Positions 12,043 through 35,904 are shown, counted from the stretch's first letter. The stretch: DNA of 64,000 nt from Topomyia yanbarensis (GCF_030247195.1 NC_080672.1:350422413-350486412), one strand, 5' to 3'. The notes: generated by a model from the letters alone, not told the origin. Numbers and translations: made by a program.

Positions 12043-12941
12043 CAGTTATGTGCCCAACAAAAAAAACACCTTTAACAGGCCAACGTGGGTACCCGGGTAC
12101 CCACAATTTGCAATGCTCATAACTATGGCTTCCTTTAACCGATTTGGACACTTTTAGATGTTTTGGATTCAGAAACTCGTCCACTTTTTGATTCTGTAAA
12201 GTTGAACCGGATGAATGGATCTGGTTCTTGGTAATCCGCATTTTCCGGGGTAATGTTCGAGTACTGGGGTATGATTTGTAAATTTTAATAATGTCCTTGC
12301 AATATTAGTATCAAAACTCTTCAAATTGTCTCGGAAGTCTGTTATTTATTGTTACGGGACCCTATGGCAATTTAAAAAATGGAATTGGAATGGAATGGCC
12401 ACTCACGGCCCCACGGGAACCTGCTCCGGAATGTCCGTTCCGGGGTCAAATCACCAAATGGTTCCAAAACCACGAGATACAGCCTACTGATACAATTCCA
12501 AGAATTTTGATACCCATATTGCCAGTATTCCATTGAAGTTCACACATAGTATCCCAGTACTGGAACCTGCTTCCGGAAATCCGGATTCTCGGACACCGAA
12601 TGAAGTAACCCGATTCGTTTTTACCACGTCCAAAAGCGGATGAGTTCCTGAATCCAAAACACCCAAAAGCATCAAAATCGGTTGGAAATTACCTTAGTTA
12701 TTGGTATTTCAGTTTTGTAGGTACCCGGGTACCCACGGCGGCCTGTTACGTAGTAAAAAAATTCAGGAGCCCCTCCTAACTCCCTCCCTTACTATATCAA
12801 CAATATTATTAACCCAAAAGCTTGACTTAGTGAAGTTCTAAGATGTCGCAAAGTTTCGATTTCCAGCTATGTATAAAACATGGGAATTTTATTAATTGAA
12901 ACCTAAAAAGGTACCCGGGTACCGCGTCGGATACACAACGG
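12043..12941. mobile_element. piggyBac-like non-autonomous element, copy A, TTAA flanks
   Basis: TTAA lies at both junctions (12039-12042 and 12942-12945). The ends are imperfect inverted repeats, CAGTTATGTGCCC versus CCGTTGTGTATCC read inward. The 899-bp interior has no transposase and carries the 14-bp palindrome GGTACCCGGGTACC three times (near 12089, 12719 and 12910). A second copy in inverse orientation lies at 40719-43054. TTAA target use is the hallmark of piggyBac transposition. Confidence 0.72.
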
Positions 12942-12945
12942 TTAA

Positions 12946-14600
12946 ATGAGCATTGTACAATTCCCCATACGTAATAATCTTATTTCATGAAAATCAGTTT
13001 TGGTGGTCAAATTTGGTTTGAAACGATTTTGAGTTTGAAACTAATGTAAAATTGAAACTGGTTTAAAATCTCTCAACAAGGTAAAAAGTTGTCACTGGCC
13101 GGTGCAATGATTGCTTAGCAATCAATATACAGGCTTTACATGCATACTTTGGTACAATGATGATTCAGGCATTGCATACGAATCTGTTTGCGAATGATTT
13201 TCAACGTATTTTCATTTATAAAGCACTATTTAGACTCCGTGAAAATGAAAGTGAACAAGTGTTGAATACCTTCCATTGTTCACGGTGGACGACGTAGTGA
13301 ACAGTTTCATCATCGAACAGAGATTTCACGTTCAACTGGCAGTTTACAGTTTGTCAAAATGCAAGCTGTGCAATCTGGTACTCGAAGGCGAACAGCGACG
13401 ACATTTATATTCACCAGAGTTTTTAATAGTAGAGTTGCGTAAAGAGGATTGGCAACATTGGACCAATCATTGGTCTTTTTTAAATTTTGGCAACCTTTTA
13501 TTTTTAGTTAAATTTCAAATGACTTCACCCGAACGCTTCAGTTAGAAGTTAACTTTGCGCATTTAAAAAATTTAAAATTAAGTGTTTAGTTTTATTTTGT
13601 AAAAATCAGTACGATAAATAACATCGTATAAAGAATTTAAGCTTTTTCCGGTTCTCAACTGATCCGCAACTAAGAACGAAATGCATTGATTTTTGCCGCT
13701 TGTCGTCTGATTGGGGTGTGACAAAAAACAATCGAATTTGCAGCGTAAGATAAATTTGAATAAGTACATATGTATAAGTGGAATGCATACACAAATTTGT
13801 CAAAATTTTAGCTGCACTTTAACTATGAGAAATACCTTCATATTTCCACTGTCGGTGGAAGATTATTAACATTACCCAGAGCTGTTCCGGTGTTTGAAAT
13901 AGTGCCAAATTTGAATATCAGTGAACATATATTTTTTAATAATTGTCATTATTAAGAAAGTATTCCTGGTTTTAAATAATGTTAATATTACATCATTGAT
14001 TTTTTTCTCATAATTATAATCACATAATAACGATACTCCCCACGCATTCGAGCATTGTTATTCTTCGTGTCCGATAGGTAGACGTTTTGAGTGTTCAATA
14101 GGTAGATTTGCTTCAGTCTTTGCGCAACTGTTCTTTATAAACTGTGATATTCACCACTCCGCATTATAGTTACTATATTCATAGTTAGGCGGAGACACTG
14201 AGCGGAGCCAATTGAACATGTCAAATGGTGGAGCCAATCGAGCATTACGTCACATAACATGTTCTTTTTGGATGTATATGGAAAAGGTATTGTGATTATG
14301 GTTTTAATTATTTTACTCTTTTCTTGTGTTATCGAGTGTAGAGAAACGAAAAGAACAAGATTTTTTTTTGTAACACAAAGAGATATTCGCACAAGTATGA
14401 AATCATATCATCAGATCTTCGAATTGGTATTCCATTCGTACATGTGAAGTTTTAACTCACGACGACAATGAAATCATTAAGCTAGAGCTTGAACATTGGC
14501 ATGGGTTGCCAGTGTTTTCTTCCTGGAATAAGAGCTGCCAGTTTTCCGACTTTTATGTCCTCCTAACTCTATATATAGGAACTCTACTCCGCATCAGTTC
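12946..14600. other. Intergenic sequence, nothing firmly recognised
   Basis: The ORF at 13276-13545 (89 aa) has no domain and no splice or promoter context. The rest is AT-rich. Confidence 0.4.
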
Positions 14601-14605
14601 CGTCC

Positions 14606-14780
14606 AGGGATGCCAGGTGCATAGATTTATCTGTGTTTCACCGATTTTCAATATGCTGGACAGATTGCAAGAACTGTACAGATTTCCACAGTTTTCTGTT
14701 TTAACGCACAAATTTTCAAAGCTTTCTACTAGAATGCAGAGATTAGCACAGATTTCTCAATTTTTACCTAAGCGCAAGGA
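14606..14780. mobile_element. Possible truncated relative of the CAG[C/G]GATGCCA MITE
   Basis: It begins CAGGGATGCCAGGTGC, close to the CAGCGATGCCACATG terminus at 8288, followed by similar cagattt/ctgtg phrases. No matching right end or TSD was found, so it may be truncated. Confidence 0.3.
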
Positions 14781-15338
14781 TTTTAAGGGGTTTTTTCGAA
14801 GCACGATGTGGAAAGTATCGGATTTGCAACACGAAAGATCATTTTTTTCGACGCGTCTCAAATTAATTCACTTCAGTTTTGGCTGCAACAAAACATACAA
14901 TTACGCAATTCACAGAAAAAGAATAAAAAACCTAAAAAAAACTTGTACGAAATTTTTGCCCTGCGGGAAAAAGTTACCTTATTTTTCTAAATTATGCACT
15001 ATACACAGAACTTGTTAGTGCAGCGAATGGCTTAAGAAACAGACGCTAGCAAAACGCATAATCCGCGTACAAATCAAACAGTGCATATTTAATAATTTAC
15101 AATTGACTACCCACTGGAAGAAAACTGTTAAAAATACATTAAAACTGGTGGTGCTCAAGAGCACCACTTCAGATTTCATGCATAGTAGCCATAGATTATA
15201 ATTCGAGTGCAAAGAGAAAGATTTTGATTAAAAAATGTTTTTCTATTCTTAATTGCAAAAAATTGTCGTGGGCGGAGTAGGGTTAAGAATGATAATATGG
15301 TCACTGGTCAGGAACTGTAATTTTTGGAAACTCTTATT

Positions 15339-15426
15339 GGGCCCTATTCTCACAGTCACGTCACTTGGTGACTAGAAGGAAATTTTCTTCTAGTCACTAG
15401 GTGACGTGACTGTGAGAATAGGGCCC
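15339..15426. repeat. 88-bp near-perfect palindrome (GGGCCCTATTCTCAC ends)
   Basis: GGGCCCTATTCTCACAGTCA pairs with its complement ending at GGGCCC 15426. The arms meet at AAATTT with a couple of mismatches. It is probably a minimal MITE; no TSD is obvious. Confidence 0.65.
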
Positions 15427-17940
15427 CCCTACAATAAAACAATGTATGAAATAATCCAAACAACCACAATCTCAAGATCACTGAGCTAATTTGCTGCTCG
15501 TTGAGTCTTGAACCCATCCCAACTGGCTTGTGTGATCAACGTCTCACCTAAGCGTTGTAACACTTGCGTTTAAGAAAAAAGTAGCAGATAATAATTTATT
15601 TTCAATTTATTCTATCATAAATAAAACAGGACTTACAAGTATTTGCTTTTCTGTACGTTATTTGTAGCTTTGTTTTTTTCCTTGCAGTTTCGGGATTACC
15701 TTTTAGTAGCACAGTAACTGGGCACATTTACGCCTCTTCTTTCTTTTTCATGTTTGTTTATAAACGTTTCATCTGCTTGTCAAATTGCTGACATGTTTTT
15801 GTTGTAATTGAAAATTTGGAAGCTTCTACAAATTGTGTACGATTTACTTTTCGCATTACCCTTCGACCACCATTAAATTTCGACTATATATAAGAATGTT
15901 TGCTTTTTGCTTTGTTCTGCTATACTTTTCCCTTCGGTACTACAAGTGTTTGCTTGCTTCTTTTTCTGCTGGTTACGAATAATCCTTACTATTTATGTTT
16001 CTAATCTGCTGTTTGCACAAGATAATCAGTGAGTCGTTTTCACGTGATGTGAAAATTAAATTTACCGAGTTAACAAATCAACGAAAACAACAACTGCCAG
16101 CCACTTTTGTGAACTAGGCAGGATTTTTATTGGTTACCGGGGATGCCTGCTCTACCACAAAGAGCATTATTCGTTTTCCCGACTACTAATATGGATCTGG
16201 TTTTCATTTTTGTTTATAATTAATACAGCCCCACAACCTAGTCTGCACAGCCTACTACGAATACAAAATGTTCCATCATTCACTCAGTTTACTATAACGA
16301 ATAGAAACTCAACAATTTGCCTACTTTCAAAAATAAAAAAATAAGTCAACATGACTAGTAGTGAAAAGTCACAACTCTGTCGGCTCTGCTCTGGTATTAA
16401 TTGTGTCATCTGTCATGCTCCGGCTTTAATCCAACACGCAATGACTGGGTTCGAGAACTACTTTTACTGGGAAGTGGGTGATCGTATATTTCGATTAGAA
16501 AACTTTTCTATTAGCTTAAGCTAACTTTTGCTGTTGTATGGTTTGCACCATTGCGTCACTACAAGCAGGGTACTTTCCGTGATTTTTTTGTTTGATGGAA
16601 ATGTTTAAATACCTTCCAGCGTTCGTCTACGTGATTTTTAGTTAATAGTTGAAAACACCAAAGAGTTTCATTTCTGATCTGCTTCTACGAGCTAAATAGT
16701 TTTTGTTTCGATAAATATGTAATAATTCGAGTTCATTACTTGGTGTAAATGACATTTTCTCTGAGAACAGGTTTTTTTGACATCCATTTGTTATGTTTTT
16801 TCACGTGTGAGAATACAATATTTTTACTGCTTTTCGCTATCAAGTTTTGTTACAGTGTCGCACGGCAAGAAGCATTATCTTCGAAAACAGGCGATTTGAT
16901 ATACATATTAGTGGAAAGTTTCAGTGCCGCCTTTTTGTGATAAGGCCCATATTCACTAGTGCACAATTGTTGTCCCACATAAGCAGCTAGGTAAATGTGG
17001 GTCTTAGCGCAAGACGCTACTGAATGCCTATAATGTTTTCGGGTTCAGTTTATTCTGGATCGGTGTCGAGCAATGTTTACCAGGGTAGTAAGTTAATTTT
17101 TTTTTCCTGTTGCTGGGTCTTACATGTAGGCCATGTGGAAACGTATGTGCGAATGAAGGACTGCAAGTACCTAGTGCATAAATGAACAAAATGTTCGGAC
17201 GAACGAGATTTTACAGCTTTATTTAGTACTGAAAGTTTTTGCTTATGTCAAATTGAATTGATTTTAGATATAATATTTATTTCATAATTTCCAATAATTT
17301 TGATCGTTATTAAATAGACAAACCAATAAACCTTGAAACACTTTCGGATCCATGTAGTGCTCCTGGTGATTTTTATGTTTTGAAGGTATCATTCGACTCT
17401 TGGTTAGGAGCTTCCTTAGAAAATCGAGTATAATAATGCAAGCAAAATGAGTTGCTAATCAATTTCGTTACGGTTCATAGTATTTTATCTCGAAGAATTA
17501 CGTTTAATCGAATCCGCTAGACTATTATTAATTACAGAGATGTTATTTTTCATTGGTACTTCGATCAATTAAATTGTATAAAGTCGCTGCAACTTTGGTT
17601 TCTTTGCATCACTCGATGGAGCATTGAAAGTGTACTTTTCGTTTCCAACTGAATCAGGTTCTCTGATTTGCGAGAATCAGAAAAAAGATATTTTGAAAAG
17701 AAATAGACGAACCTTGAAAAATTATCGTTTGTAGCAATAAAGATTCACGTAAACTCTACATAAATAACACTAATTGAAGGAAAAGCATTGCACAGTACGA
17801 AAAAAGTATCAAAAATGCGACTTTATTCAACAGCGTGCGTTTATCGAATATGTGCACTCCTTATGTAAAAATGTCTGGGGAATCGATTACATGTATTTGA
17901 AATGACCGTAAAGTTGCCCAAATTCCCCTTTTTGTGAGTT
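15427..17940. other. AT-rich intergenic sequence, nothing recognised
   Basis: Long T-rich stretches and no credible ORF. No inverted or tandem organisation was noticed. Confidence 0.5.
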
Positions 17941-19144
17941 TTTATTTCTATTACTGGCTATATAACTTGGAAAGAAACTGAACACGAGCTACCATATTTA
18001 GTGTTCGTTATGCAAAAAAATCCAAAAATTCTATAGAAGATGGTATGATTGTCGCCATAAAACGATTTAATCCGTTCTACCCCAATTCCCTCCAAATGTT
18101 GGGTTTTTAGTTTAACTTTACTCAACATCTCGGAAGCAGACTTAATGCCGCTGATCAAAATAATGTTTCTTATGCAAAAAAGTTCAAGGAATCGAGTGAA
18201 GATAGATAGAATGACCGCACGGAAAGTGGGAACCCGTGTTACCCTGATTTTTTCCAAGCTCAAGAGGAAAATTAAACATGTATTATATTTCGGCAAGATT
18301 CTGAATACAGTCCTGGGAATCGATTATAGATGGTCAGTATCTCCGCATGGAATATGTGAACCCGTTTTACCTCGTATTTTTTTCTATAGATCAAGATTGA
18401 AGTTTAACCAGGTTTTAGGATAGAAGTCGAATACGGCTCATCCAAAGTAGTTAGTTTTAAGTTAAAAAAATGCTGGGAGTCAATTGAAGATAATTAGAAG
18501 GACCGCACAAAACTTTTGTATCCGTTTTACTCCAATTCTTCTTATATCTGAAGTGATAACAAACCTGTTTCTGAGAAGAACAGCCAGGTTTATCTTTACA
18601 CTTAGGTTATTCGAGCTACTTAGGGTAAAACGGGTACACTTGTTTCGTGCGGACATTCTAGTTACCTTCATTTGATTGCCTGGACTATTCAACATTAAAA
18701 TTACTTTTAATCAGCTTATTTTAGCCTCTTTCTGATCTGTGGGGTAAGTGTAATTTCACACTTTTATGAAGGAAAGAATTGGGGTAAAACGGGTAAACAC
18801 GTTTCGGGCAATCATTCCAAGTATGCTCAGTCGATTCTCTGAACTGTTTTATACAAGAAAAACTATTTTGGTGAGCCACTTTCAGCCTCTTTTTGAAATG
18901 ATGAGCAAGGTATAACATACATTCATTATGCGAAGAATTGGGGTAGAATGGGTCTACACGTCTCGAGCGGTCATTACAACTATCTTCAATCGATTTCCTG
19001 CTATTTTTACATACGAATTGTTACTTTTCATCACCCGCATTCAGCCTGTTTCTGAAATGTAGAGCCAGGTTTAACTTTACACTTAACTTATGTGAGGAAT
19101 TGGGGTAAAACGGGCACACACGTTAAGGCCGGTCAATCTAACTA

Positions 19145-19852
19145 AAGAGTGTCCCACGTCAAATTGTATCGCGGATAAAATGCTGTAGAAAATAACTCAT
19201 TGTGCAATTTATCTTGGAAATTTGGGTAGAAGTAGTTTAGAGAGTTTTTACTGTATTTTTACCGCAGTCGGTTTTTTCTAAAGTTGGAAAAAATAACGTC
19301 GCCCGAAAAGCAACGTTGTAAATGAATTTTGCGCAAGCATTTGGAAAGCTGTTCTATTAGTGATCAGGATCACAAACGTGTAGTAAATGCGTTTGAGCGG
19401 AATTCTAATGCTTCGGTCAGGGATGCGGCCAAAAGGTTGAATCTGTCCAAGTCTTACGGTCAGAGAGCCAAGGACCGGGTGGGACTGCATCCGTACAAAC
19501 AACAGGGTCACTTTATTATCAAAGGACATGAATCCTCCCCTTCCCACCTCCAACGCACCGGAATTAAGGCCCATCGAAAAATACTGGGCAATTATGAAGC
19601 AGGCTCCACGGAAGCATCCCAAGGAGGTCCCCATACAGAAGAAGCTGCAGCCGGATGTTGCACAGAACCTAATAAGTGGTGTTAACCGTTAGATGCGAGC
19701 GTGCGGTTATGGTACTGAAGTTGAATGAAATAAATATGTCACAATCTTATTAATGGGTTATATTTTAATATCTGTAAGTTTGAAAAGGATCGGCCCGCTA
19801 GGTAATTTTCCACGGCATTTTTTTGTGGGGCAATTGGATGTGAAACACCCTT
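19145..19852 (+). mobile_element. Deleted mariner/Tc1-type element (708 bp) with TA target site
   Basis: The ends read AAGAGTGTCCCACGTCAAATTG-like and its inverse (complement of AAGGGTGTTTCACATCCAATTG) and are flanked by TA (19143-19144 and 19853-19854). Inside, residues resembling a transposase N-terminal helix-turn-helix (SVRDAAKRLNLSKSYGQRAKDR) are joined to a C-terminal block NAPELRPIEKYWAIMK in another frame, ending at a TAG near 19688. The catalytic core is gone. A full mariner is about 1.3 kb. Confidence 0.85.
19329..19690 (+). pseudogene. mariner/Tc1 transposase remnant (deleted, frameshifted)
   Basis: The N-terminal DNA-binding segment is readable from about 19350 to 19495, with the typical 'VRDAAKRLNLSKS' helix. 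It is fused to sequence whose other frame near 19552-19690 gives APELRPIEKYWAIMK and IQKKLQPDVAQNLISGVNR before a stop. In this superfamily the PELRPIEKYW motif follows the catalytic acidic residues, so the DDE core between the two segments was deleted. It cannot be active. The family resembles the mosquito ITmD37E/maT-like elements; that assignment is inference. Confidence 0.8.
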
Positions 19853-19967
19853 TATATTCAAATGATAACCTGGACTTTTATACATAAGAATTACCACTTT
19901 TGATCAGCCGCATATAGCCTTCTGGCGAAATGTAAAGCCAGGATTAACTTCAATCTTTAGTTTAGTT

Positions 19968-20181
19968 GGTCGGTGTTAAGTCAGACCGGACCAAGTCGCA
20001 AAACATCAAAAAATGAGTTAATGATAGCACTGAATAAAGAATTTCCTTGTTTACATTCTACTTTTACCAGATTTGAAATATGAAACAATAAACAAGAATT
20101 ATGGTAAAAATTATTTTCCTATTATAATGTAAAGGATGCTGCGATTCAAACTTTAAACGCTGTTCTGACCTAACACCGACC
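19968..20181. mobile_element. 214-bp MITE, ends GGTCGGTGTTARGTCAGA, possible 4-bp TSD AGTT
   Basis: GGTCGGTGTTAAGTCAGA at the left is inverted as TCTGACCTAACACCGACC at the right. AGTT occurs on both sides (19964-19967 and 20182-20185). It interrupts a unit of the 160-bp array and has no coding capacity. Confidence 0.62.
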
Positions 20182-20579
20182 AGTTGTGCAAAGAAATGGG
20201 GTATAAAGGACTTTTTTACATAAGAAATACCAATTTTGGTCAGCCGTATTCAACTTTCTTCATCGTTATATATTCAGTCTTGAAAATGACTTCAAACGAA
20301 AAAGGGAATTGGGGAAAAACGGGCATGATAACGTACTGTGTAACCCGTCAGGGTAACAATTTAGCACTGGTGGAAATATACCTATTTGTGCGTACTCTCT
20401 CCGTAGAGTGTATTGTTTACGTAGTGTTGCTCACCACCACTTCCATATGATCGTTCGATTTTTACGTTAAATTTTGTTTATAGTTTTGTTTGTTAACGTT
20501 TTTGTTAGATCAGATAGGTGTAGTAATTTTTTTAAATATTTGTATATACGTAACATAGGGTTTAGTTAGGCCACCGCTT

Positions 20580-21460
20580 TCCTCTTGTTGCAGTAAGTGT
20601 GCTGGATATGCTACACATAGCGATGACAGTTATGCGGCGGTACGGTTTCTTTGGTGTTGGTGTTTGTTTTTTCGTGTCGTGAGGAAGGCGGCCATCGAGT
20701 TTTTTTTAGAAAGTGACGAACCACGGTTGTTGTCAGACGCCCGAATTATTAAATCCTTTTCGGGACAGTTTTCCGCCACAATTGCAGTGAAGTAAAGTTC
20801 ACGCGTGTGATGGTCAGTTAAATTCGTTGAAGAGTGCCGGCCCGTGGTTCGGGCACACGTAAAAGCGGTGTCGATTCGCCATTGGTAAGCTAAACGTCAA
20901 GGAGTGTTTTCGCTACCCCGGCTAAACATTAAGGAATCGAATCACCGGATATATGATAAGTCAAACGAGTCAAGCTCTCCTCTACAGCTAATCGTCAAGG
21001 AGAACGAAGCAGGGCGGACAAAAGTTCCCCCTGGGAAATTCACTGCGGTGACTTCCGGGATCGTTTACGGCGAGTAGAAGATCCCGTGATTCGTCGCAAA
21101 CGTCGCTAGGGATGTTACAACAAAGGAGCAAAGCTCACCTCCATAGCTAAAAGCCAAGGACCGCTGCCGGAGCAGCCAACGACATTTCGGGAGAACTCAA
21201 CCGTTGCAGTCCCGGCCGGTCGGAAGAAACCACCTGCCTTTCCCCCCACAACAGTGAGTCACAGCAGCAGCAGCAGTGAAGTGGAGAGTTGGATGACAAT
21301 AAAGTCGGTAAATTGTAATTGATTTTATTTGTTTACCTCTTTTGTTGACTTACGAAAATCCGAAAGTCTTAGTAGAAGCACCTAGGCCGCCCTGAAGAGA
21401 AGGGTCCGCCAGGCAAACAAGAACCCGAGTTGTGAACAAAACCCCTACTTACAACCGTAC
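20580..21460. mobile_element. GC-richer LTR-like or retroelement leader sequence, boundaries uncertain
   Basis: This stretch is clearly richer in GC than its surroundings. It has several degenerate repeats of a GCTAA..CAAGGA phrase (near 20890, 20920, 20990 and 21150), a CAG run near 21264 and an AATAAA at about 21299 followed by T/G-rich sequence. This resembles an LTR of a BEL or gypsy element. I could not match TG/CA ends with a target duplication, see no primer-binding site, and see no gag or pol nearby. A solo LTR or an unannotated 5' UTR are both possible. Confidence 0.35.
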
Positions 21461-22917
21461 GGTCATTGTAAATACTAGCAATCAATTTTTCATACCTTTC
21501 ATGATAAAAAACGCTTTTCCTGGTGAACGTCATTCAGCCTTTTCAAAAAAAATCGCGTTTTTGGTACATTTTTCCCCCTTGTGCATCGATTGTGCAAAGA
21601 TCGTCTCCCTTCTTGTGCTCGTGTGCATTTTCGACATAACTTTGCGCATTTTTTTACTCGGTTTAAATTAACATATTAACTTTGTATTTATTTACAGTGC
21701 AAATCTGTTTTTTCATAGGAAAATTTTTACTCGAATCTTTCGTCACTTATTCGCTTCAAACAAAAATTGCTACCGCTGAACAAATTTTGGTTAGGAATTT
21801 CACTTACTTCCTGCGAAATTTCAGTGAAATATTTACACGCTCAAGCAGAATAACACCTTCCGCACCCTATTTATTACTCAATAAATCTCCCAACGACCGT
21901 CATTTGTGTTGTTTATGATTTTACCTATAGTTCTTATTAATTTACAAGATTACAAATAATTTTTCATGTGTATAAAATGATTGAAGCTTGTTCGTTCATC
22001 GGTGACCACAGAAGCTGACTTTTACTGTGTTTATTTCTATCTCTCTCTCTTCAAATATGTTCTACAATTACAAACTGTGAAATGCGTACGTAGGTAATGA
22101 ACGAGTTAGTCTTCGCTGATGCATTTACTCGTCGCGTTTATTCTAGTTGGGATTTAATTCTCACTCATTTGAATACTAGAATTAATGATTCCGTCAAATT
22201 ACGTGCAAGTTCATTCACATCTTATTACTGCTGTTTTCGCGTTGTCTTAGCTCTGTTTAAGCCCTGAAATTGTTGTTCTAGTTGTTGAATATTGTTTTCG
22301 TTTGTTTTTTTTCTGCGTGTTGATTTTTGCGAATGTGACATTGCTGTGGATTTCCAAATCCGTGAAATTGTAGTAAAACAGCAACTGTTGTTTGATTCGA
22401 GATTCTACTAGTTTTGTTTGTCACCAACATTGAACGTTGGCGATAGGAAACTTCAAACTGGCCAATGCCAAAATAAAAATTAAATATTATTTTAAACCCA
22501 TAGTTTTTAGCAAGAAAATAATACAAGTATATTTTTATTCAACTATCCGATAATTTGCAACAAACATAAAAGAATAATTCTCGAATCAATGATGAGCAAT
22601 GGTTACGCTTGTCAATGGTGAATCGTACTTTCCTACCACAACAAGATTCTAGTTATGCAAGATTACGTTTCTCGTTTTTTGTTTTTTTTTCAAGAGAATG
22701 ATTGTTCTGAGATTCACTACGGCGTTCAAAATTCGCCCTGATAAGACCTTCACGTCTGTAGCTTACGTTGTAGCTGAGTTGATTATTACTTTTATAATAG
22801 TTAGAGTATATGTTAAAATTACAACAATTTAATTGAAGTTCTTGCTCTCTTAGTTCAAAAGATGTCTGCTTTATAGTAGTACATAGTGTAATGCTATCGT
22901 TTACCTTTTGTTTTTTT
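21461..22917. other. Intergenic sequence downstream of the GPCR gene
   Basis: AT-rich, with no supported gene. Part of it may be 3' UTR of the GPCR if a distal poly(A) site is used; further minus-strand AATAAA-type motifs occur near 22475 and 22535. Confidence 0.4.
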
Positions 22918-22923
22918 TTTATT
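22918..22923 (-). terminator. Candidate poly(A) signal AATAAA for the GPCR gene
   Basis: TTTATT on the plus strand gives AATAAA on the minus strand about 136 bp past the stop codon. It sits beside a homopolymer A run, so it may be fortuitous. Confidence 0.35.
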
Positions 22924-23058
22924 TTCTTATAACTTTGCTCTTCTCGGAAGATGATGTGTCTAACACGTTAGTGAGCGGCGGTGGTGGAATTCTGTTTGTC
23001 TCTCTGGCTAGGCAGGGGAATGACATCAAAGCGTCGGATCCTACTACAGCGGACCCTC

Positions 23059-34262
<11,204 letters not shown>

Positions 34263-35904
34263 CTATTGGCACGCATAAGCCAGGGCGGAGAACTGAAACG
34301 ACAGACGCAAAACAACAATCTTCTGTGAAAAGTTTGAAAATCAATCATCAGTGAACACCATTCGGTTCAATTTTCATCTTCGTAATGGTCCCATCATTCA
34401 TCACCGGCAAGGATGCCGACGACAGGCGATTGAAGTTGCATGGGGTCCCGGCTGCCGTCGCCTTTCATCTCAATTAATATCCCAAATAGCGCAAATTTAA
34501 TTTTCACATTCCTCATCTCTCATCGTTTGGCCAAGCCTAAAAACGTGAAACAAGAGAGAACCCCTTGGGGACATACCAGCTGGGCAGCTGCCATAATGAG
34601 ATTGGATAGATAAACTCTCTATAAATAGAACTATATGCGTGCTGCTAGCTATTGTAGCTTTAGTTTCCATTCGCCATTGTCACAAACCCGGACTGGGATC
34701 ATATTGTGCCGAAATGAGACACGGAATTGTGTAAATAATTGCTGGCAACCTTTGGGAATGGTTGTCGTTACTAGACCGAACGATGGGCTAGCAGCTGTGC
34801 AGCCAACAAATCCCTGGACGATTAACGAGCACGTTTCCGAAATTTCATCCAGGAGTTGAAAGGTTGAAAGGTCATTTAACGTTAGGAACTGATGTTGGCA
34901 GAAGGTGTGACTCTTTTTCTAACGTGATAAGCGTAAACAACATAAATAGGGAATGTATCGATTTTCCTTTCTGATTCTCGGGTAAGGTAAGGACATTTTT
35001 AAAAATAGTTATCCACATATTTTTATTAAAATCATATAAAAATGAAGTTTGATTTAAAAATGTTTTATATACTAAATTGCTACCTAAGGAGAATTATTGG
35101 TTAAAAGCCACTGTATGGTTGAAGAACACAAAACCTAACTATAAGTCAAGAATTTTACGTTACAACTTCGTCTCTTCAGAATAATGGCACTTGACGCTAG
35201 TCCAAAATTGGAAACATTGCCTGGGAATACACTAAACGACTGATGAATTATGATTCTGTGAGTGAAGAAGTTCTGCTTGCTAATGGGGCATACTACGTCA
35301 GCCTGATGCCTTGATCACAGAGAACAGACGTCCATCTTCCGCATTCAACTTGTGTAAAATCTCTAACGGTTTCGAAGGTAGTTTGGATATCTAAACCAGG
35401 TGCGCTACTGTCGTCATGTTTTTTGTGGCTGAGTTCGACAGAATTGACAGCGGTTATTCCTCTACCCAGTCAAACTAGTCCGGAACCGATTCGGACTTCC
35501 AGCATGAATTCCAGCTCAAATGCATCAACCGATAGAGTCGGAATCGGTTGTTTTCTTTGAGCTAGATTCCATACTGAATCCATCCAGGATTTCGAACCGG
35601 TTCCGGAATCGATTTGACGGATAGTTGGGATAGGTTGGTGTGGCGGCGCTAGTGTTTTTCGTATATTAATTCAAATGTTTACACACGTTTTTTAAATATT
35701 TTTGTTCGATCATGAATGTCTGTTCTCTGTGCCTTGATCAAGTGCCGTGGTTTTAAGGAGACTTAAACGATTAATGCTTTATTGTACGAGATTAAACTTG
35801 AACATTGCGGCAATCAGATGAAATTATTACTATTCCTTTATAAATTATTGAATTTTCTTAATTTCTTTTTGCCGAATCCCAGTTTTTTTTCGCATTTTTA
35901 CCAA
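34263..35904. other. Region upstream of the GPCR start; probable 5' UTR/promoter, otherwise unassigned
   Basis: The first few hundred bases are GC-richer and hold the likely 5' UTR splice acceptor (34294-34293). A plus-strand TATAAATA lies at 34620-34627 but points away from the GPCR and has no gene after it. The rest has no supported feature. Confidence 0.35.

Larger units (their letters stand above)
17950..20350. repeat. Inverted array of about 160-bp units around GGGGTAAAACGGG
   Basis: Units carry a core like GAATTGGGGTAAAACGGG. Four copies lie in minus orientation (cores near 18072, 18234, 18362 and 18522). At least four then lie in plus orientation (near 18622, 18781, 18940 and 19102), with two more beyond the insertions (near 20195 and 20305). 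Plus-orientation spacing is 159-162 bp. The orientation flips near 18575. Removing the mariner and MITE insertions restores a spacing of about 165 bp between the cores that flank them. Noncoding. Confidence 0.75.

Noticed and set aside
13276..13545. 89-aa ORF
   Set aside because: No domain, no neighbouring exon signals, and a composition expected by chance.
14506..15018. 170-aa ORF
   Set aside because: No domain, repeat-like cag/gattt phrases, and no splice or promoter support.
34620..34627. TATAAATA as GPCR promoter
   Set aside because: It reads on the plus strand, pointing away from the GPCR, and no plus-strand gene follows.
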